The notes: a model not told the origin generated them from the letters alone. A stretch of 64,000 nt of DNA from JANQPX01 sp050633905 (GCA_050633905.1 JBOEHJ010000089.1:62001-126000), one strand, 5' to 3'. Shown: positions 1 through 10,165, counted from the stretch's first letter. Translations and numbers: made by a program.

Positions 1-706
1 TCGCCGCCCGGCCTTCCTCAACTTCCATCCCAGCATCCGCGATGTTGGAAAGCGAGCCGACACCGGCATAGATTTTCTGACCATCAGGGCTTGCCAGGAG
101 GCTCCTGGTCCAATGACCGCCCGCTTTGAAATCGACCAGCTTTTTACCCTGGCCAGTGATGGATCTTGCGCCCTCGGTATAAGGAAAAACGACGATGCCA
201 TCGGTATTGCCGACATAGAACCTGTCGTCCAGGGCTGCCATGCCGAAAGGCTGGTTCAGTCCCTCGAGAAAGGTTTCTTGAACCTCCGCCACGCCGTCGC
301 CATCGTCATCCCGGAACAGTGAGATGCGGTTAGCACTTTTGCCGAGCGCGCGTGCCCGCCGCATGGTGCTCTGCATCGCATAATCAAACGCCGTCTTGGG
401 CGGTCCACCTTCCTGGACCGCTTCGGACACCAGCACATCGCCACTCGACAAAACGTGGATCCAACGGGGATGATCAAGGCCAGTTGCAAAGGCGTTGACC
501 GTCAACCCGTCCGCCACCGTCGGCTTGTCGCCCGCATCCCACCCCTTAGCAGTGGGCATCTTCAGCGTAGGAATGCCTTGCGGCTTGGCGTCCGGAACCA
601 CCGCAGAACCACCAAAAATCGGCACCTCCTCACTTCTGCCCCATCGTCGCATCAGGATCATCGCCGCGCCGATCATCGCCACAATCCGCGCAAATAATCC
701 TGACAT
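1..706 (-). CDS. PQQ-dependent sugar (L-sorbosone-type) dehydrogenase, 3' end missing
   Basis: The reading frame starts at ATG (complement of 704-706) and stays open to the left edge, so only the first ~235 residues are present. A short hydrophobic N-terminus is followed by the first blades of a soluble quinoprotein glucose/sorbosone dehydrogenase beta-propeller. Family-typical stretches are GLDHPRWI, GDVLVSEAV, SANRISLFRDDDGDGV, FLEGLNQPFGMA, YVGNTDGIVVFPY and SLLASPDGQKIYAGVGS. Family members oxidise aldoses or sorbosone in the periplasm with PQQ. The C-terminus, with most cofactor-binding residues, lies outside the window, so substrate cannot be judged. It stands alone here; the PQQ alcohol dehydrogenase lies 15 kb away. 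Confidence 0.85.
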   Translation of the reverse strand, partial: MSGLFARIVAMIGAAMILMRRWGRSEEVPIFGGSAVVPDAKPQGIPTLKMPTAKGWDAGDKPTVADGLTVNAFATGLDHPRWIHVLSSGDVLVSEAVQEGGPPKTAFDYAMQSTMRRARALGKSANRISLFRDDDGDGVAEVQETFLEGLNQPFGMAALDDRFYVGNTDGIVVFPYTEGARSITGQGKKLVDFKAGGHWTRSLLASPDGQKIYAGVGSLSNIADAGMEVEEGRAA

Positions 707-1007
707 ACCGTTTTCCTTTCCGAGCATTGATGGAGCAAAACCGAAGACACCGATGATCCTGCATCGCCAACAGTTTTCCTAGCCGAACTCTTTTCCTCGC
801 ACAGCTGAGATCGTCCGGATACCCTCACCAACGTCAACGGCCGAATTTCCCAAGCGCGCAGACAAAGGCCTGCTCAGATCAGGTCAAGCGACCGTCCGCC
901 CCAAAAGACACTTGGATGAGGCTGATCTTGTCGGTCACCGGTGATGAGTTGCGCGGCCACATCAAACTAGTCGTTCATCCGGGCGTACCAGACGTCATGC
1001 TGAGCAA
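707..1007. other. Intergenic, no gene seen
   Basis: About 300 bases between the divergent start of the sugar dehydrogenase and the 3' end of the MFS gene. It should carry the dehydrogenase promoter. No recognisable terminator hairpin, operator or small gene was found. Confidence 0.4.
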
Positions 1008-2207
1008 TCATTCCAAACGAAACGCGCAAAACGTTGCGATGACGGCGCCGACGGCCAGCGTGCTGAACGCATAGCCCCAGGCGCCTGTTGGTGAGGCTAG
1101 ATCCAAGGTGATGCCGAAGACGACAGGCGCGAGCGCACCGGCACCAACACCCTGGATGGACCGAAGTCCCAAGGCTCGGCCGAGATGGCGTGCTGGCACC
1201 GAATCGGTCATCGCGGAGGATAGCACGGACGAATCGCCGATGGTTGCAAAGCCGTAGAGGGCTATCAAGAGAAGGAGCCAGGCCATGCTAAGATCGATAA
1301 GCCAACCGATCGAAAGCGAGCAAAGGCCGCCCAATAAGGCAAAGCCAAGGAGTACAGGGCGCGCGCCAAACCGATCGGCGGCATAGCCTGACAAAAAGGA
1401 CGCGAAAAAGCCGGAGAGATGAAGCGCGAGCGCCGTCCAAAGACCAAGCTCGATCGGGGACATCACGTCCCTTGCAAGAACAGCCGCTGCAAGAAAGGCT
1501 GGGACCCAGGCCCAGGCACCGAACAGCTCCCAGCAATGCCCGATATAGCCAAGGGTCAAAAGGGTCGTGCGACGTTTCATCGAGGGACTGTAGAGCTCAT
1601 CGCTTGGGCTCACTTCAGGAGCCCTGTCGGTGGCATGGACAACGGCGAGGTGCCCCAGCACCCAACCAAGAACGGTGATCGCCGCCGTCGCAAGAAACGC
1701 CGCCTCATAATCATAAAGCGCCATCATCGTCGTCGAGAGGGTGATCGAGATTGCATAGCCCGCCGACATCCCGGCGAGCACCCAGCCCACCGCCGATGCC
1801 TTCTTGTCTAAAGGCGCGCTCGCGGCCACCAGCATGATTGCCGGCGTATAGGTCCCGCCCTGAGCCAGCCCCATCAGCCCGATTAACGGCCAAGCAGTCT
1901 CAAACGAGCGTGCGAACAGGCCGAACAGCAAGGCGGATAACGCTGATAATAGCGTCGCCAATTTGAAGACCGGCTTGGCGCCGATGCGATCGCAAAGGAA
2001 GGACGACACCAGCAGCGAGAGCGCAAAGCCAGCGGTAAACACGCCCTGAACAAGCCCTGCCTCCGCCGCACTCATCGCCCAGATGTCCAGCAGCTGGCTG
2101 AGACAGGCCGGATAGGTCATGAAGATCGCGGTCGTGCAAATTCTGGCCAGAACGATGAGTGGCAGATTGATCGCGCGCTTTTCCAAGACGGGCAGGGCAG
2201 GCGTCAT
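1008..2207 (-). CDS. MFS transporter
   Basis: A 399-residue integral membrane protein of the major facilitator superfamily, with about 12 hydrophobic segments in two halves. The loop between helices 2 and 3 has the MFS signature variant SFLCDRIGAKPVF, and it recurs in the second half as GYAADRFGARPVLL. The length is standard for the 12-TM drug/metabolite family. The substrate cannot be read from the sequence. The neighbour upstream on the same strand, 50 bp away, is an amidinotransferase-fold hydrolase, so the two may be co-transcribed and the transporter may handle a guanidino or amino compound; that is inference. Confidence 0.9.
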   Translation of the reverse strand: MTPALPVLEKRAINLPLIVLARICTTAIFMTYPACLSQLLDIWAMSAAEAGLVQGVFTAGFALSLLVSSFLCDRIGAKPVFKLATLLSALSALLFGLFARSFETAWPLIGLMGLAQGGTYTPAIMLVAASAPLDKKASAVGWVLAGMSAGYAISITLSTTMMALYDYEAAFLATAAITVLGWVLGHLAVVHATDRAPEVSPSDELYSPSMKRRTTLLTLGYIGHCWELFGAWAWVPAFLAAAVLARDVMSPIELGLWTALALHLSGFFASFLSGYAADRFGARPVLLGFALLGGLCSLSIGWLIDLSMAWLLLLIALYGFATIGDSSVLSSAMTDSVPARHLGRALGLRSIQGVGAGALAPVVFGITLDLASPTGAWGYAFSTLAVGAVIATFCAFRLE

Positions 2208-2257
2208 CGCCGGCTTGGCATCATGATCTCGTCACACGGTTAGACTGACAGCTTGTA

Positions 2258-3196
2258 TCAGGTCGTGGATCCCGGGTCGCGGCAAAGGGCCTGACAAAGG
2301 CAATGCACCCCGCCGCCGCCCAGCGTGAACATCGACATATCGGGATCAAACACCTGAAAGCCGAGCGCCCGCATCTTGGCATTCAAATCGGAAGCCCCCT
2401 TCATCGACAGGACCTTGCCATCGCCGAGTGCCACGAGATTGACGCCAAGCTCCTTCGCCTCCCGATAAGGCACGTCGACAAAATCGAAGCCCCAATCACG
2501 AAGCTGTTTGACCAGCCAGGGCTCCAAGGCATCTAGGCAAGCGACCAGCAGCTTCTCCGCAAGCGGCACCACGAGCCCATCCATATGCACGAACTCCCGC
2601 GAGATCGGCGCGGTCACCGCTTCCCAACCCTCATCGCGCACGAAATCGGCAACTTGCTCCGAGCCTTCCTTCTCCGACCGCTCGCCGCAATAGCCGATCA
2701 GCACGCGCCCCGGCTCCAAAATAACGAAATCACCCCCCTCGAAGTGACCGGCCGTCGCATAACGCCAGATCGGAATTTTGTTATTCTGATAGAAACTGAT
2801 GGCCGAGACGTAATCGGCACGGCGCACTTTCAGCTGCATATGGCAGATCAGCGCCCCCCAAGGCGTCATCGCTGAGCTGTCACGCGCAAAAAAGTTACGA
2901 TGCAGGATGGGGTCGGCCTCCAGATAATGGCAGGTTACGCCGTTGTCCTCGTAGATCGACACCATCTCCGCATGCTGCGCCATCGCCGTCTGTAGATCGA
3001 ACCGAGCACCCGTCTTATGGGCATTCGCAAGCGTGCGCCCGATCAGCGGCCCCGCCTCGACCCAGCGGAAATAATCAGGCCGGCCCAACAGCACGTCGCG
3101 CAGTTTTCCAACGTCGTTATCGATCCCCCAGGTTTGATCACGCATCGCCTTCTCCGTGTTCCATAAGCTGCCGTAACCTGCTTTTTTGTTGCTCAT
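2258..3196 (-). CDS. Amidinotransferase/arginine-deiminase-fold hydrolase (DDAH-like)
   Basis: A 312-residue protein of the guanidino-group-modifying superfamily (arginine deiminase, dimethylarginine dimethylaminohydrolase, amidinotransferases). The catalytic set is visible: EGGD at residues 153-156, the histidine of FVHMDG at H204, and the C-terminal nucleophile in GGGGVHCLC at C299. Such enzymes attack the guanidino carbon through a Cys-linked intermediate and release ammonia, an alkylamine or an amidino-transfer product. Length and order fit a single catalytic domain with no fusion. Whether the substrate is arginine, methylarginine or another guanidine is not decided by the sequence. It probably shares a transcript with the MFS gene downstream. 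Confidence 0.8.
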   Translation of the reverse strand: MSNKKAGYGSLWNTEKAMRDQTWGIDNDVGKLRDVLLGRPDYFRWVEAGPLIGRTLANAHKTGARFDLQTAMAQHAEMVSIYEDNGVTCHYLEADPILHRNFFARDSSAMTPWGALICHMQLKVRRADYVSAISFYQNNKIPIWRYATAGHFEGGDFVILEPGRVLIGYCGERSEKEGSEQVADFVRDEGWEAVTAPISREFVHMDGLVVPLAEKLLVACLDALEPWLVKQLRDWGFDFVDVPYREAKELGVNLVALGDGKVLSMKGASDLNAKMRALGFQVFDPDMSMFTLGGGGVHCLCQALCRDPGSTT

Positions 3197-3429
3197 CAGA
3201 TGCGCTTATCGTTCTGATCACCAAATTCGATTTTACCTGATGAGTTGCCTTTGATATGAAAACGTTTAGAGACGAGTTTATCACGAATCGTCTTTAAGAC
3301 ACTTAGCATCGCAGCGATGGCCATTGATCGCTCACAGCGTCGTCATCACAGCCCAATCATGGGGGATACCGACTAGGTGAGCATCCAAGACTTGAACCAG
3401 GCAAAAACCAAAGACAGATCGGAGCAACC

Positions 3430-5521
3430 ATGGACGGCACGGATATCGGCAAGGGCGGCAAATGCCCCGTTTTGCATGGACATACAGCAGCTGGCAGTGC
3501 GGCCAATCAGCATTGGTGGCCAAACAAGCTGAACCTCAAGGTTCTGCACCAGAATTCATCCCTCTCCGACCCCATGGGCGCTGATTTCGACTACGCGGAA
3601 GAATTCAAGAAACTCGACCTGAACGCCGTGAAGCAGGACCTCTACGCGCTGATGACGGACAGCCAACCTTGGTGGCCCGCCGATTACGGCCATTACGGCC
3701 CGTTTTTCATCCGTATGGCCTGGCACAGTGCCGGCACCTATCGCATCGCGGACGGTCGCGGCGGCGGTGGCTCGGGCACCCAGCGTTTCGCCCCGCTCAA
3801 CAGCTGGCCNNTCCATGGGCTTCAAGACCTTCGGCTTTGCTGGTGGCCGCGCGGATGTTTGGGAACCGGAAGAGGATATCAACTGGGGTGCCGAGACTGA
3901 ATGGCTTGGCGATGAGCGCTATAGCGGCGATCGCGAGCTCGAAAACTCGCTTGGTGCCGTGCAAATGGGCCTGATCTACGTCAATCCCGAAGGCCCGAAT
4001 GGCAACCCTGATCCGCTCGCTTCCGCCCGCGACATCCGCGAGACGTTTGCGCGTATGGCGATGAACGATGAGGAAACGGTTGCCCTGATCGCTGGCGGTC
4101 ACACCTTCGGCAAAACCCATGGTGCCGCCGATCCAGACCAATATGTCGGCGCCGAACCCGAAGGGGCGAGCCTCGAAGAGCAGGGCCTCGGCTGGAAAAA
4201 TACCTTCGGTGACGGTCACGGTGTTCACACCATCTCGAGTGGCCTCGAAGGCGCTTGGACCACGGAACCTGCTAAATGGGACAACGACTTCTTCGAGATC
4301 TTGTTCGGCTATGAGTGGGAGCTGACCAAGAGCCCTGCTGGCGCCCAGCAATGGACACCGAAGGACGGCGCCGCCCAAGGCACCGTGCCTGACGCCCATG
4401 ATCCTTCGAAGTCCCATGCGCCGATGATGCTGACATCCGACCTTGCGCTTCGCATGGACCCGATCTACGAGCCCATCTCCCGCCGTTTCCACCAAAACCC
4501 GGATGAATTTGCGGACGCCTTCGCCAAGGCCTGGTTCAAGCTCACCCACCGCGATATGGGCCCCAAGGCCCGTTATCTCGGCGCCGAGGTTCCAGCTGAA
4601 AACCTGATCTGGCAGGACCCCGTCCCGGCGGTCGATCACACCCTGGTCGACGGTAACGATGTTGCCGACCTCAAGAAAAAAACCCTCGCCTCCGGGCTGT
4701 CGATTTCCCAACTGGTGTCGACCGCTTGGGCGTCCGCCTCAAGCTTCCGCGGGACGGACAAGCGCGGCGGCGCCAATGGTGCCCGCATTCGCCTCGCCCC
4801 GCAAAAGGATTGGGCGGCCAACAATCCGGCCGAGCTCGCCAAGGCGCTCCATGCCCTGGAAGCGGTCCAAAAAGACTTTAACGGGACAGCAGGCGGTAAC
4901 AAAAAAATCTCGCTCGCCGATCTGATTGTTCTGGGTGGATCTGCCGCCATCGAGCAGGCAGCGAAAAACGCCGGCCACCATGTCGAGATCGCCTTTACAC
5001 CTGGTCGAACGGATGCCAAAGCGGACCAGACCGACGCCGAAAGCTTCGCGCCGCTTGAGCCTGTTGCCGACGGTTTCCGCAACTTCATCCAAGGTGAGCA
5101 TGACCGCTCTACTGAGGAACTCCTGGTCGACAAGGCGCAACTCCTAACCCTCACAGCTCCTGAAATGACCGTCCTGGTCGGCGGCCTCCGCGTCCTAAAC
5201 GCTAATACAGGCAATGCCCAACACGGTGTCCTGACCAAACGCCCCGAATCCCTAACCAACGACTTTTTTGTGAACTTGCTCGACATGAGCACGGCTTGGA
5301 AATCGTCTGCGACCGAGAAAGGCGTCTACGAAGGCCGAGACCGCGCCACCGACACCCTAAAATGGACCGGCACAGCCGCCGACCTAGTCTTCGGCTCCAA
5401 CTCCGAACTCCGTGCCATCGCCGAAGTCTATGCATGCAGCGACTCAGGCGAGGCATTCGTCCAAGACTTCGCCGCAGCTTGGAGCAAGGTCATGCATTTG
5501 GATCGGTTTGATCTTGTCTAG
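3430..5521 (+). CDS. katG: Catalase-peroxidase KatG, interrupted by an assembly gap (nn)
   Basis: A bifunctional haem catalase-peroxidase that removes H2O2. The start at 3430 has GGAG six bases upstream. The first frame carries the distal haem motif RMAWHSAGTYR. The second carries LIYVNPEGPNGNPDP and FARMAMNDEE, which with the distal Trp supply the Met-Tyr-Trp adduct, and the proximal haem ligand region AGGHTFGKTHGA. The C-terminal KatG half is complete to the stop. At 3810-3811 two undetermined bases replace what in other KatG proteins is about 38 residues between LNSWP and SMGFKTFGF, and they put the two halves in different frames. This is best read as a collapsed scaffold gap, not a real frameshift. 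No oxyR lies beside it. Confidence 0.93.
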
Positions 5522-5562
5522 ACATGACGGATAAGCCCACTTTCGTGGGTGGTTAGCTTAAG

Positions 5563-5598
5563 AGCGGCGTTCCAGAATTTGGAGCGCCGCTTTTTTTT
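5563..5598 (+). terminator. Rho-independent terminator of katG
   Basis: An 11-bp stem (AGCGGCGTTCC with GGAGCGCCGCT, one G-T pair), a 7-base loop and a run of eight T, 40 bp after the katG stop. A weaker hairpin (CCCAC-TTTC-GTGGG, 5536-5549) lies between. Confidence 0.9.
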
Positions 5599-6762
5599 GA
5601 AAGCGCCATCAGGATAGATACAACTCTATGTTCTCTTCTTGCGCCTTCAACGGGAAGGCGTCGATCCTCTAGCCGAGGTCTCCATGACCGGCTTCACGTT
5701 CTTCCGACGCCCGGTCAAAGTCTGCACATGTTTCCGCGAAGACAAGGTTGCTGATGTCTTCATTCATTAAATTCATTTCCCCCTCATTCACCACGAGCAA
5801 TAACCCGGCGTCGGCCTAGCCATCTGCAAAAAACCTCCATCAACACGGTATCATCAAAGGCACAGCTCAGCGGTCCCCCTAGATTGCGAAGGGCTTTTCC
5901 AACTCAGTTTTCTTTGCACTCGGGTTGGGGCAAGTGCAGGACATCGATGACTTGGGCTCGGTCACATTGGGGGCGTTGGCGTTTCCCTAGAGTGATGACG
6001 CCTTACTGAAGAACAATTTGGAGGATGAAGAGTTGTTGCTTTTACCCGTTTCGGCGTTAATTGCTAATGCCCATTCTACCTTGATATAAATCGTTTGAAG
6101 GCAAATTGCGATAAAAGTATTTTTCGAGCGGCTTGCAATGATGTCGTTTTATAAAGTCCGTATAAATGGCATCACTTAGTGTCATAGAAACGATCGCTAG
6201 ATGTGGTGACGTTGCCAAGTCTGACAAGCGAGTGTGAATATTATTGATACCGATAGTTTTCAAGAAAGTTAAAGTCACTACGTATGCCATCATATTGAGC
6301 TGCAGATCCGAACGCGTACCAATACACCTTCGAAAGGCGGGCGCCCGCTATATCGGTCGCAGCAGCAATTTGGGCGAGATGTATCATCGTCCGCGGATAC
6401 GATCAGAAAAGTCTCTGTAGGCAAAGATCTACGAACCCATCTGTTCGGCAGCCTCCCGCGCTTCACCGGTGGGTCCACCATATCGAGTCATTCTAAGAAT
6501 GATATCAAATGGTTGATACCTGTCGACGTGGGTCCCATAAGGTATTGAAAAGTATTTAAGACCTTCAGCATCCCCTGACCGGCCTACTACGTAAGTGAGA
6601 TGTCAGGTCTCGAGATCACTTTCGTTCTTAATAAGTGACATAATGCTATGCGAATATACTATTTTGGATTTAAGAATTTGAATGCCTCGAAAAAACCATA
6701 CGAACCAGACGATCAACTGATCGGCCGTTTTTCAGCTGTCGAGCGTGTCTTTGAGTTACATT
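5599..6762. other. Long AT-rich intergenic region without recognisable genes
   Basis: More than 1.1 kb between the katG terminator and adenine deaminase. From about 6000 onward the sequence is clearly AT-richer than the flanking genes. The only frames of note are a 78-codon one (6057-6293, minus) and a 63-codon one (6290-6481, minus), with no recognisable domain, no good ribosome site and ordinary codons absent. Possibly the remains of transferred DNA; no transposase, integrase or terminal repeat was seen. Confidence 0.4.
5669..5776 (-). CDS. Possible 35-residue peptide, unknown
   Basis: A short acidic reading frame beginning MNLMNEDISNLVF, with a purine-rich GAGGGGGAA just upstream that could serve as a ribosome site for the first or second ATG. 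No homology is recognised and there is no membrane or signal segment. It lies in a 1.2-kb stretch that has no other credible gene, so it may be a chance frame. Confidence 0.15.
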   Translation of the reverse strand: MNLMNEDISNLVFAETCADFDRASEEREAGHGDLG

Positions 6763-8559
6763 TTAGACAAATAAATCCACTATTTCGAACTTGGTAACAT
6801 CCACCAAGCCCATGTCTGAGATCCTCAGTTCAGGAATAACGACGAGGGCGAGGAGGGAGTGTTGCATGTAGGCGTTGTTGAGGGTGCAGCCGGCTTCTTG
6901 CATGGCGCGTCCTAGGTTGTCCGCTTGTTCGGCGACGATTTCGGCGCGTTGTTCGGACATCAGGCCGGCGATGGGCATGTCGATCAGGGCTCTTTCTTTG
7001 CCTTGACTGTAAAAGACAACGCCACCGCCGACCTCGCCCAGGCGGTTGGCGGCTTTGGCCATGTCGTCGCGGTTGGTGCCGACGACGATCATATGATGGC
7101 TGTCATGGGCGACGGTGGAGGCCATCGCGCAGGGGATGTTGTAGCCGAAACCCGAGACGAAGCCATTTGTGACGTCACCGGTAGCCCGGTGACGCTCGAC
7201 TAAAGCGATTTGGCAGACGTCGTTGGCCGGATCGCTGTTGACGATGCCGTCAGTGACGGTGAGATCGGCCTCCAGCGCCTTAGTAGGAGCTTGGTTCTCT
7301 ATGACGCCAATCACCCTAGCTCTAACCTGCTTGGCGTTCTCCGGCGCAGAAATAACGAAGTCCGCGTCGGACAAAACCTTTCCTAGTTTGACGGTGTTTT
7401 TTGCGGAGGCAGGGTAGGGAAAAGCCGGAACATCGGCAACGAGGCGCCCTTCTTCTGCGAGGAGGCGTCCTCGAGCGTAGACTTGGTCAATGGCCATGGA
7501 CGGGAGGTCCGAGACAATCAGAAAATCGGCAAGGCGGCCTGGGGTGATGGAGCCGATCTCACGGGCCATGTTAAAGTGTTCTGCGGTGTTTAGGGACGCC
7601 ATCTGGATTGCTGTAATGGGCTTTAACCCTTGTTCAATGGCGTGGCGGACGACGCGGTTCATATGGCCGTCATGGACGAGGGTGCCGGAATGGCTGTCGT
7701 CGGTGCAGAGAATAAAGTTTCGGGAATCGAGACCGTGTTCGGTGATAGCTTTTATCTGACTTGCGACATCGTACCAGGCAGACCCCAGGCGAAGCATGGC
7801 CTTCATGCCCTGGCGAACGCGGGCAATCGCATCTTCGAGGCGCGTACCTTCGTGATCGTCCTCAGGCCCGCCCGCGACATAGCCGTGAAACAGATGATCT
7901 AGGATGGGGCGCGCATAATGCCCGCCGATGGTCTTGCCGGCAGCTGTGGTCGCCGCGATTTCGCCCACCATTTTCGGATCGTTATTGGCCACACCCGGAA
8001 AATTCATCACCTCGCCAAGTCCGATGATGTTGGACCAGGTCATCGCCTCGGCCACATCCTCAGGCCCGATCTCAGCACCAGCGTTTTCGAGGCCAGGAGC
8101 AGACGGCACACAGCTCGGCATCTGCACATAAACATTGATCGGTGCCCCAACTGCCTCGTCATGCATCAACCGCACGCCCTCCAACCCCAGCACATTGGCG
8201 ATCTCATGGGGATCGATGAACAGCGAGGTCGAGCCATGACGTGCAACAGCCCGGCAAAACTCTGTGACGGTGATCATGCCACTTTCGACATGCATATGCC
8301 CATCACACAAACCCGGTAGAAGGTACCGGTCGCCGGCATCGATGACTTCTGTATCCGGGCCGATGCAATGGTCGGCATTGTCGCCAACATAAGCGAACCG
8401 TCCACCGACGATGGCCACATTAGTTCCAGGAACAATTTCACCGGAATGAACGTTCGCCCAACGGCCGTTCCTGACCACCAGTTCCGCATGAGCGCGGCCA
8501 GTGGCGACATCGACCAATGTAGGCGCAAGCTCGATCCAGGATTTTATCACGGGCGACAT
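6763..8559 (-). CDS. ade: Adenine deaminase
   Basis: A 598-residue amidohydrolase-superfamily adenine deaminase, which converts adenine to hypoxanthine and ammonia in purine salvage. The metal-binding HxH is seen in GLCDGHMHVESGM (H88, H90, with the bridging-region E92), followed by DPHEIANV and CTDDSHSG. The C-terminal domain typical of AdeC (YSQGKERALIDMPIAGLMS and MQHSLLALVVIPELRISDMG) is complete. The family length is about 570-600, so it is full. The start has GGAG eight bases upstream. Only 42 bp separate it from znuB upstream on the same strand, so it may ride on the Zur-controlled zinc transcript. The link is not a known one, but the enzyme is metal dependent. Confidence 0.94.
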   Translation of the reverse strand: MSPVIKSWIELAPTLVDVATGRAHAELVVRNGRWANVHSGEIVPGTNVAIVGGRFAYVGDNADHCIGPDTEVIDAGDRYLLPGLCDGHMHVESGMITVTEFCRAVARHGSTSLFIDPHEIANVLGLEGVRLMHDEAVGAPINVYVQMPSCVPSAPGLENAGAEIGPEDVAEAMTWSNIIGLGEVMNFPGVANNDPKMVGEIAATTAAGKTIGGHYARPILDHLFHGYVAGGPEDDHEGTRLEDAIARVRQGMKAMLRLGSAWYDVASQIKAITEHGLDSRNFILCTDDSHSGTLVHDGHMNRVVRHAIEQGLKPITAIQMASLNTAEHFNMAREIGSITPGRLADFLIVSDLPSMAIDQVYARGRLLAEEGRLVADVPAFPYPASAKNTVKLGKVLSDADFVISAPENAKQVRARVIGVIENQAPTKALEADLTVTDGIVNSDPANDVCQIALVERHRATGDVTNGFVSGFGYNIPCAMASTVAHDSHHMIVVGTNRDDMAKAANRLGEVGGGVVFYSQGKERALIDMPIAGLMSEQRAEIVAEQADNLGRAMQEAGCTLNNAYMQHSLLALVVIPELRISDMGLVDVTKFEIVDLFV

Positions 8560-8601
8560 CCTTCAGGCTCCATGCAGTCGTTGAGCGTCGGCATTTTTTT
8601 C

Positions 8602-9405
8602 TCAGAAACGGCGGCGTTTGGCCAGCAGGTTGTTCGCGATATTCGTCAAGACAAAACCAAGGGCTGCGGCCGCGGCGATTGACGGGCCTGCCGGTGTGTC
8701 GAACTGGAGAGACGCGTTCAGACCAAGCGCCACGGCGACCATGCCGATCGCGGCGGCCAAACCCGCCATACCCTCCGGTGTTCGCGCCAACGGTCGGGCT
8801 GCTGCTGCAGGGATAATCAGCATGGCAGTGATCAGGAGTATGCCAACGATCTTCATAGCAATCGCAATCAGAAGCGCCAACATGAGGTTGAGAAGAAGGC
8901 GTCCAAAGGCAGGGTTGCCGCCTTCGGCATAGGCCAGTTCCTCGTTCAAAGTGGCATTCAGGAGGCTGGTCCATGAACGCCAGAGAACGATACAGATGAC
9001 TAACGCTCCGCCCCAAATGTAACCGAGGTCGACGGTCGACACGGCTAGCACATCACCAAAAAGATACCCCATGAGATCGACCCGAATATCGTCCACCAGC
9101 GCGATGGCGACCAGGCCAAGCGCCAGGCCAGCATGGGCGGCCACGCCAAGCAAGGTGTCCATGGCATAGCGGCCACTCGCAAGGGCTGCGGTGCCGATCG
9201 CCATCAAAACGGCGATGATCAGCACACCGATCATGACGGGTAGATCAGTGGCAATGGCAAGCGCGATGCCGAGGAGGGTGGCATGGGCGGTGGCATCACC
9301 GAAATAGGCCATGCGCCGCCAGACGACGAAGCAGCCAAGTGGTCCGGCGATCAAGGCAACGCCAATGCCGGCGAGAAAGGCGCGAACCAAAAAATCCTCA
9401 ACCAT
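8602..9405 (-). CDS. znuB: Zinc ABC transporter permease ZnuB
   Basis: An integral membrane permease of the ABC-3 family for zinc uptake, about 267 residues from the start chosen at 9405 (MVEDFLVRAF). A longer frame to 9513 exists, but its extra residues lie inside znuC and look random. The start overlaps the znuC stop by 8 bp, the usual arrangement for coupled ABC genes. About eight hydrophobic helices are visible, with GCFVVWRRMAYFGDATAHA near the N-terminus, the conserved segment of this family. It pairs with ZnuC (ATPase) and ZnuA (binding protein), all under the nearby Zur-type operators. Confidence 0.93.
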   Translation of the reverse strand: MVEDFLVRAFLAGIGVALIAGPLGCFVVWRRMAYFGDATAHATLLGIALAIATDLPVMIGVLIIAVLMAIGTAALASGRYAMDTLLGVAAHAGLALGLVAIALVDDIRVDLMGYLFGDVLAVSTVDLGYIWGGALVICIVLWRSWTSLLNATLNEELAYAEGGNPAFGRLLLNLMLALLIAIAMKIVGILLITAMLIIPAAAARPLARTPEGMAGLAAAIGMVAVALGLNASLQFDTPAGPSIAAAAALGFVLTNIANNLLAKRRRF

Positions 9406-10165
9406 GGGGGCGCCGCCCCTCAGGGTCTCCAGGGGCTTGGTGATCGGCATGGTGGTGATGGTGGTCGTGTTCGTGGCGATAGAGCGCAAGCGCGCCGCCG
9501 GTGCCCAGACCAAAGAGCTTTTGGTATTCCGGGTGATCGCGGATCACGGTCGGCTCGCCCTGACAGCAGATATGCCCATTTAGGCAGATGACGCGATCGG
9601 ACGCACTCATCACCACATGCAGGTCATGACTGACCATCAGAACAGCGCAGGCCGTGTCGTCCCGAACCTGCTCGATCAGCTGGTAGAAAGCAGCCTCGCC
9701 CGGTTGATCAAGGCCTTGAGTGGGTTCATCCAGCACCAGCAGATTGGGACGACGCAGCAAGGCACGGGCGAGGAGAACGCGCTGCAGTTCGCCGCCGGAA
9801 AGGTCGATCATCTGGGCCTTGGCATGCTTTGGGAGAGAGACGGAGGCAAGCGCTTCAGTGCGCTGTGACGTCTTGGTCACCCCTCCAAGTGCAAGAAAAC
9901 GATCGACAGTAAGTGGTAGCGTTCGATCGAGGGTCAGGCGCTGAGGCGTGTAACCGATTCTAAGCGAGGAATGCCGATGGATCCTACCTGAGCTTGGATC
10001 GATCACGCCGGTTAGAAGACGGAGCAGCGTGGTTTTGCCAGACCCGTTCGGACCGACAACGGTCACGATCTCATTACCACTGATGGCAAGGTTGACGTCC
10101 CGTAAGATAGCTTGTGCGCCGTCTCGAAAGCTGAGACCAGCAGCTTCGATCAACGGCGCGTTCAT
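9398..10165 (-). CDS. znuC: Zinc ABC transporter ATP-binding protein ZnuC
   Basis: The ATPase of the zinc importer, about 255 residues. Walker A is GPNGSGKTT, the ABC signature LSGGELQRV and Walker B LLVLDEPTQGLD, followed by the switch histidine in MVSHDLH. The C-terminus carries a histidine-rich tail (HEHDHHHHHADH), often seen in zinc-handling proteins. The start at 10165 (MNAPLIEAAG) is preferred to one five codons upstream because its ATG overlaps the zur stop as ATGA. It lies between zur and znuB in one operon. Confidence 0.94.
   Translation of the reverse strand: MNAPLIEAAGLSFRDGAQAILRDVNLAISGNEIVTVVGPNGSGKTTLLRLLTGVIDPSSGRIHRHSSLRIGYTPQRLTLDRTLPLTVDRFLALGGVTKTSQRTEALASVSLPKHAKAQMIDLSGGELQRVLLARALLRRPNLLVLDEPTQGLDQPGEAAFYQLIEQVRDDTACAVLMVSHDLHVVMSASDRVICLNGHICCQGEPTVIRDHPEYQKLFGLGTGGALALYRHEHDHHHHHADHQAPGDPEGRRPHG

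Noticed and set aside
3728..3900. Overlapping frames suggesting a programmed frameshift in katG
   Set aside because: The frame change falls at two undetermined bases and a conserved block is missing, which points to an assembly gap.
3797..4711. Long minus-strand frame opposite katG
   Set aside because: A shadow of the katG codon pattern in a GC-rich gene; it has no domain and its start lies in another gene.
6057..6481. Two adjacent small minus-strand frames as genes
   Set aside because: No ribosome site, domain or codon support; composition is unlike the neighbours, so only noted as part of an AT-rich region.
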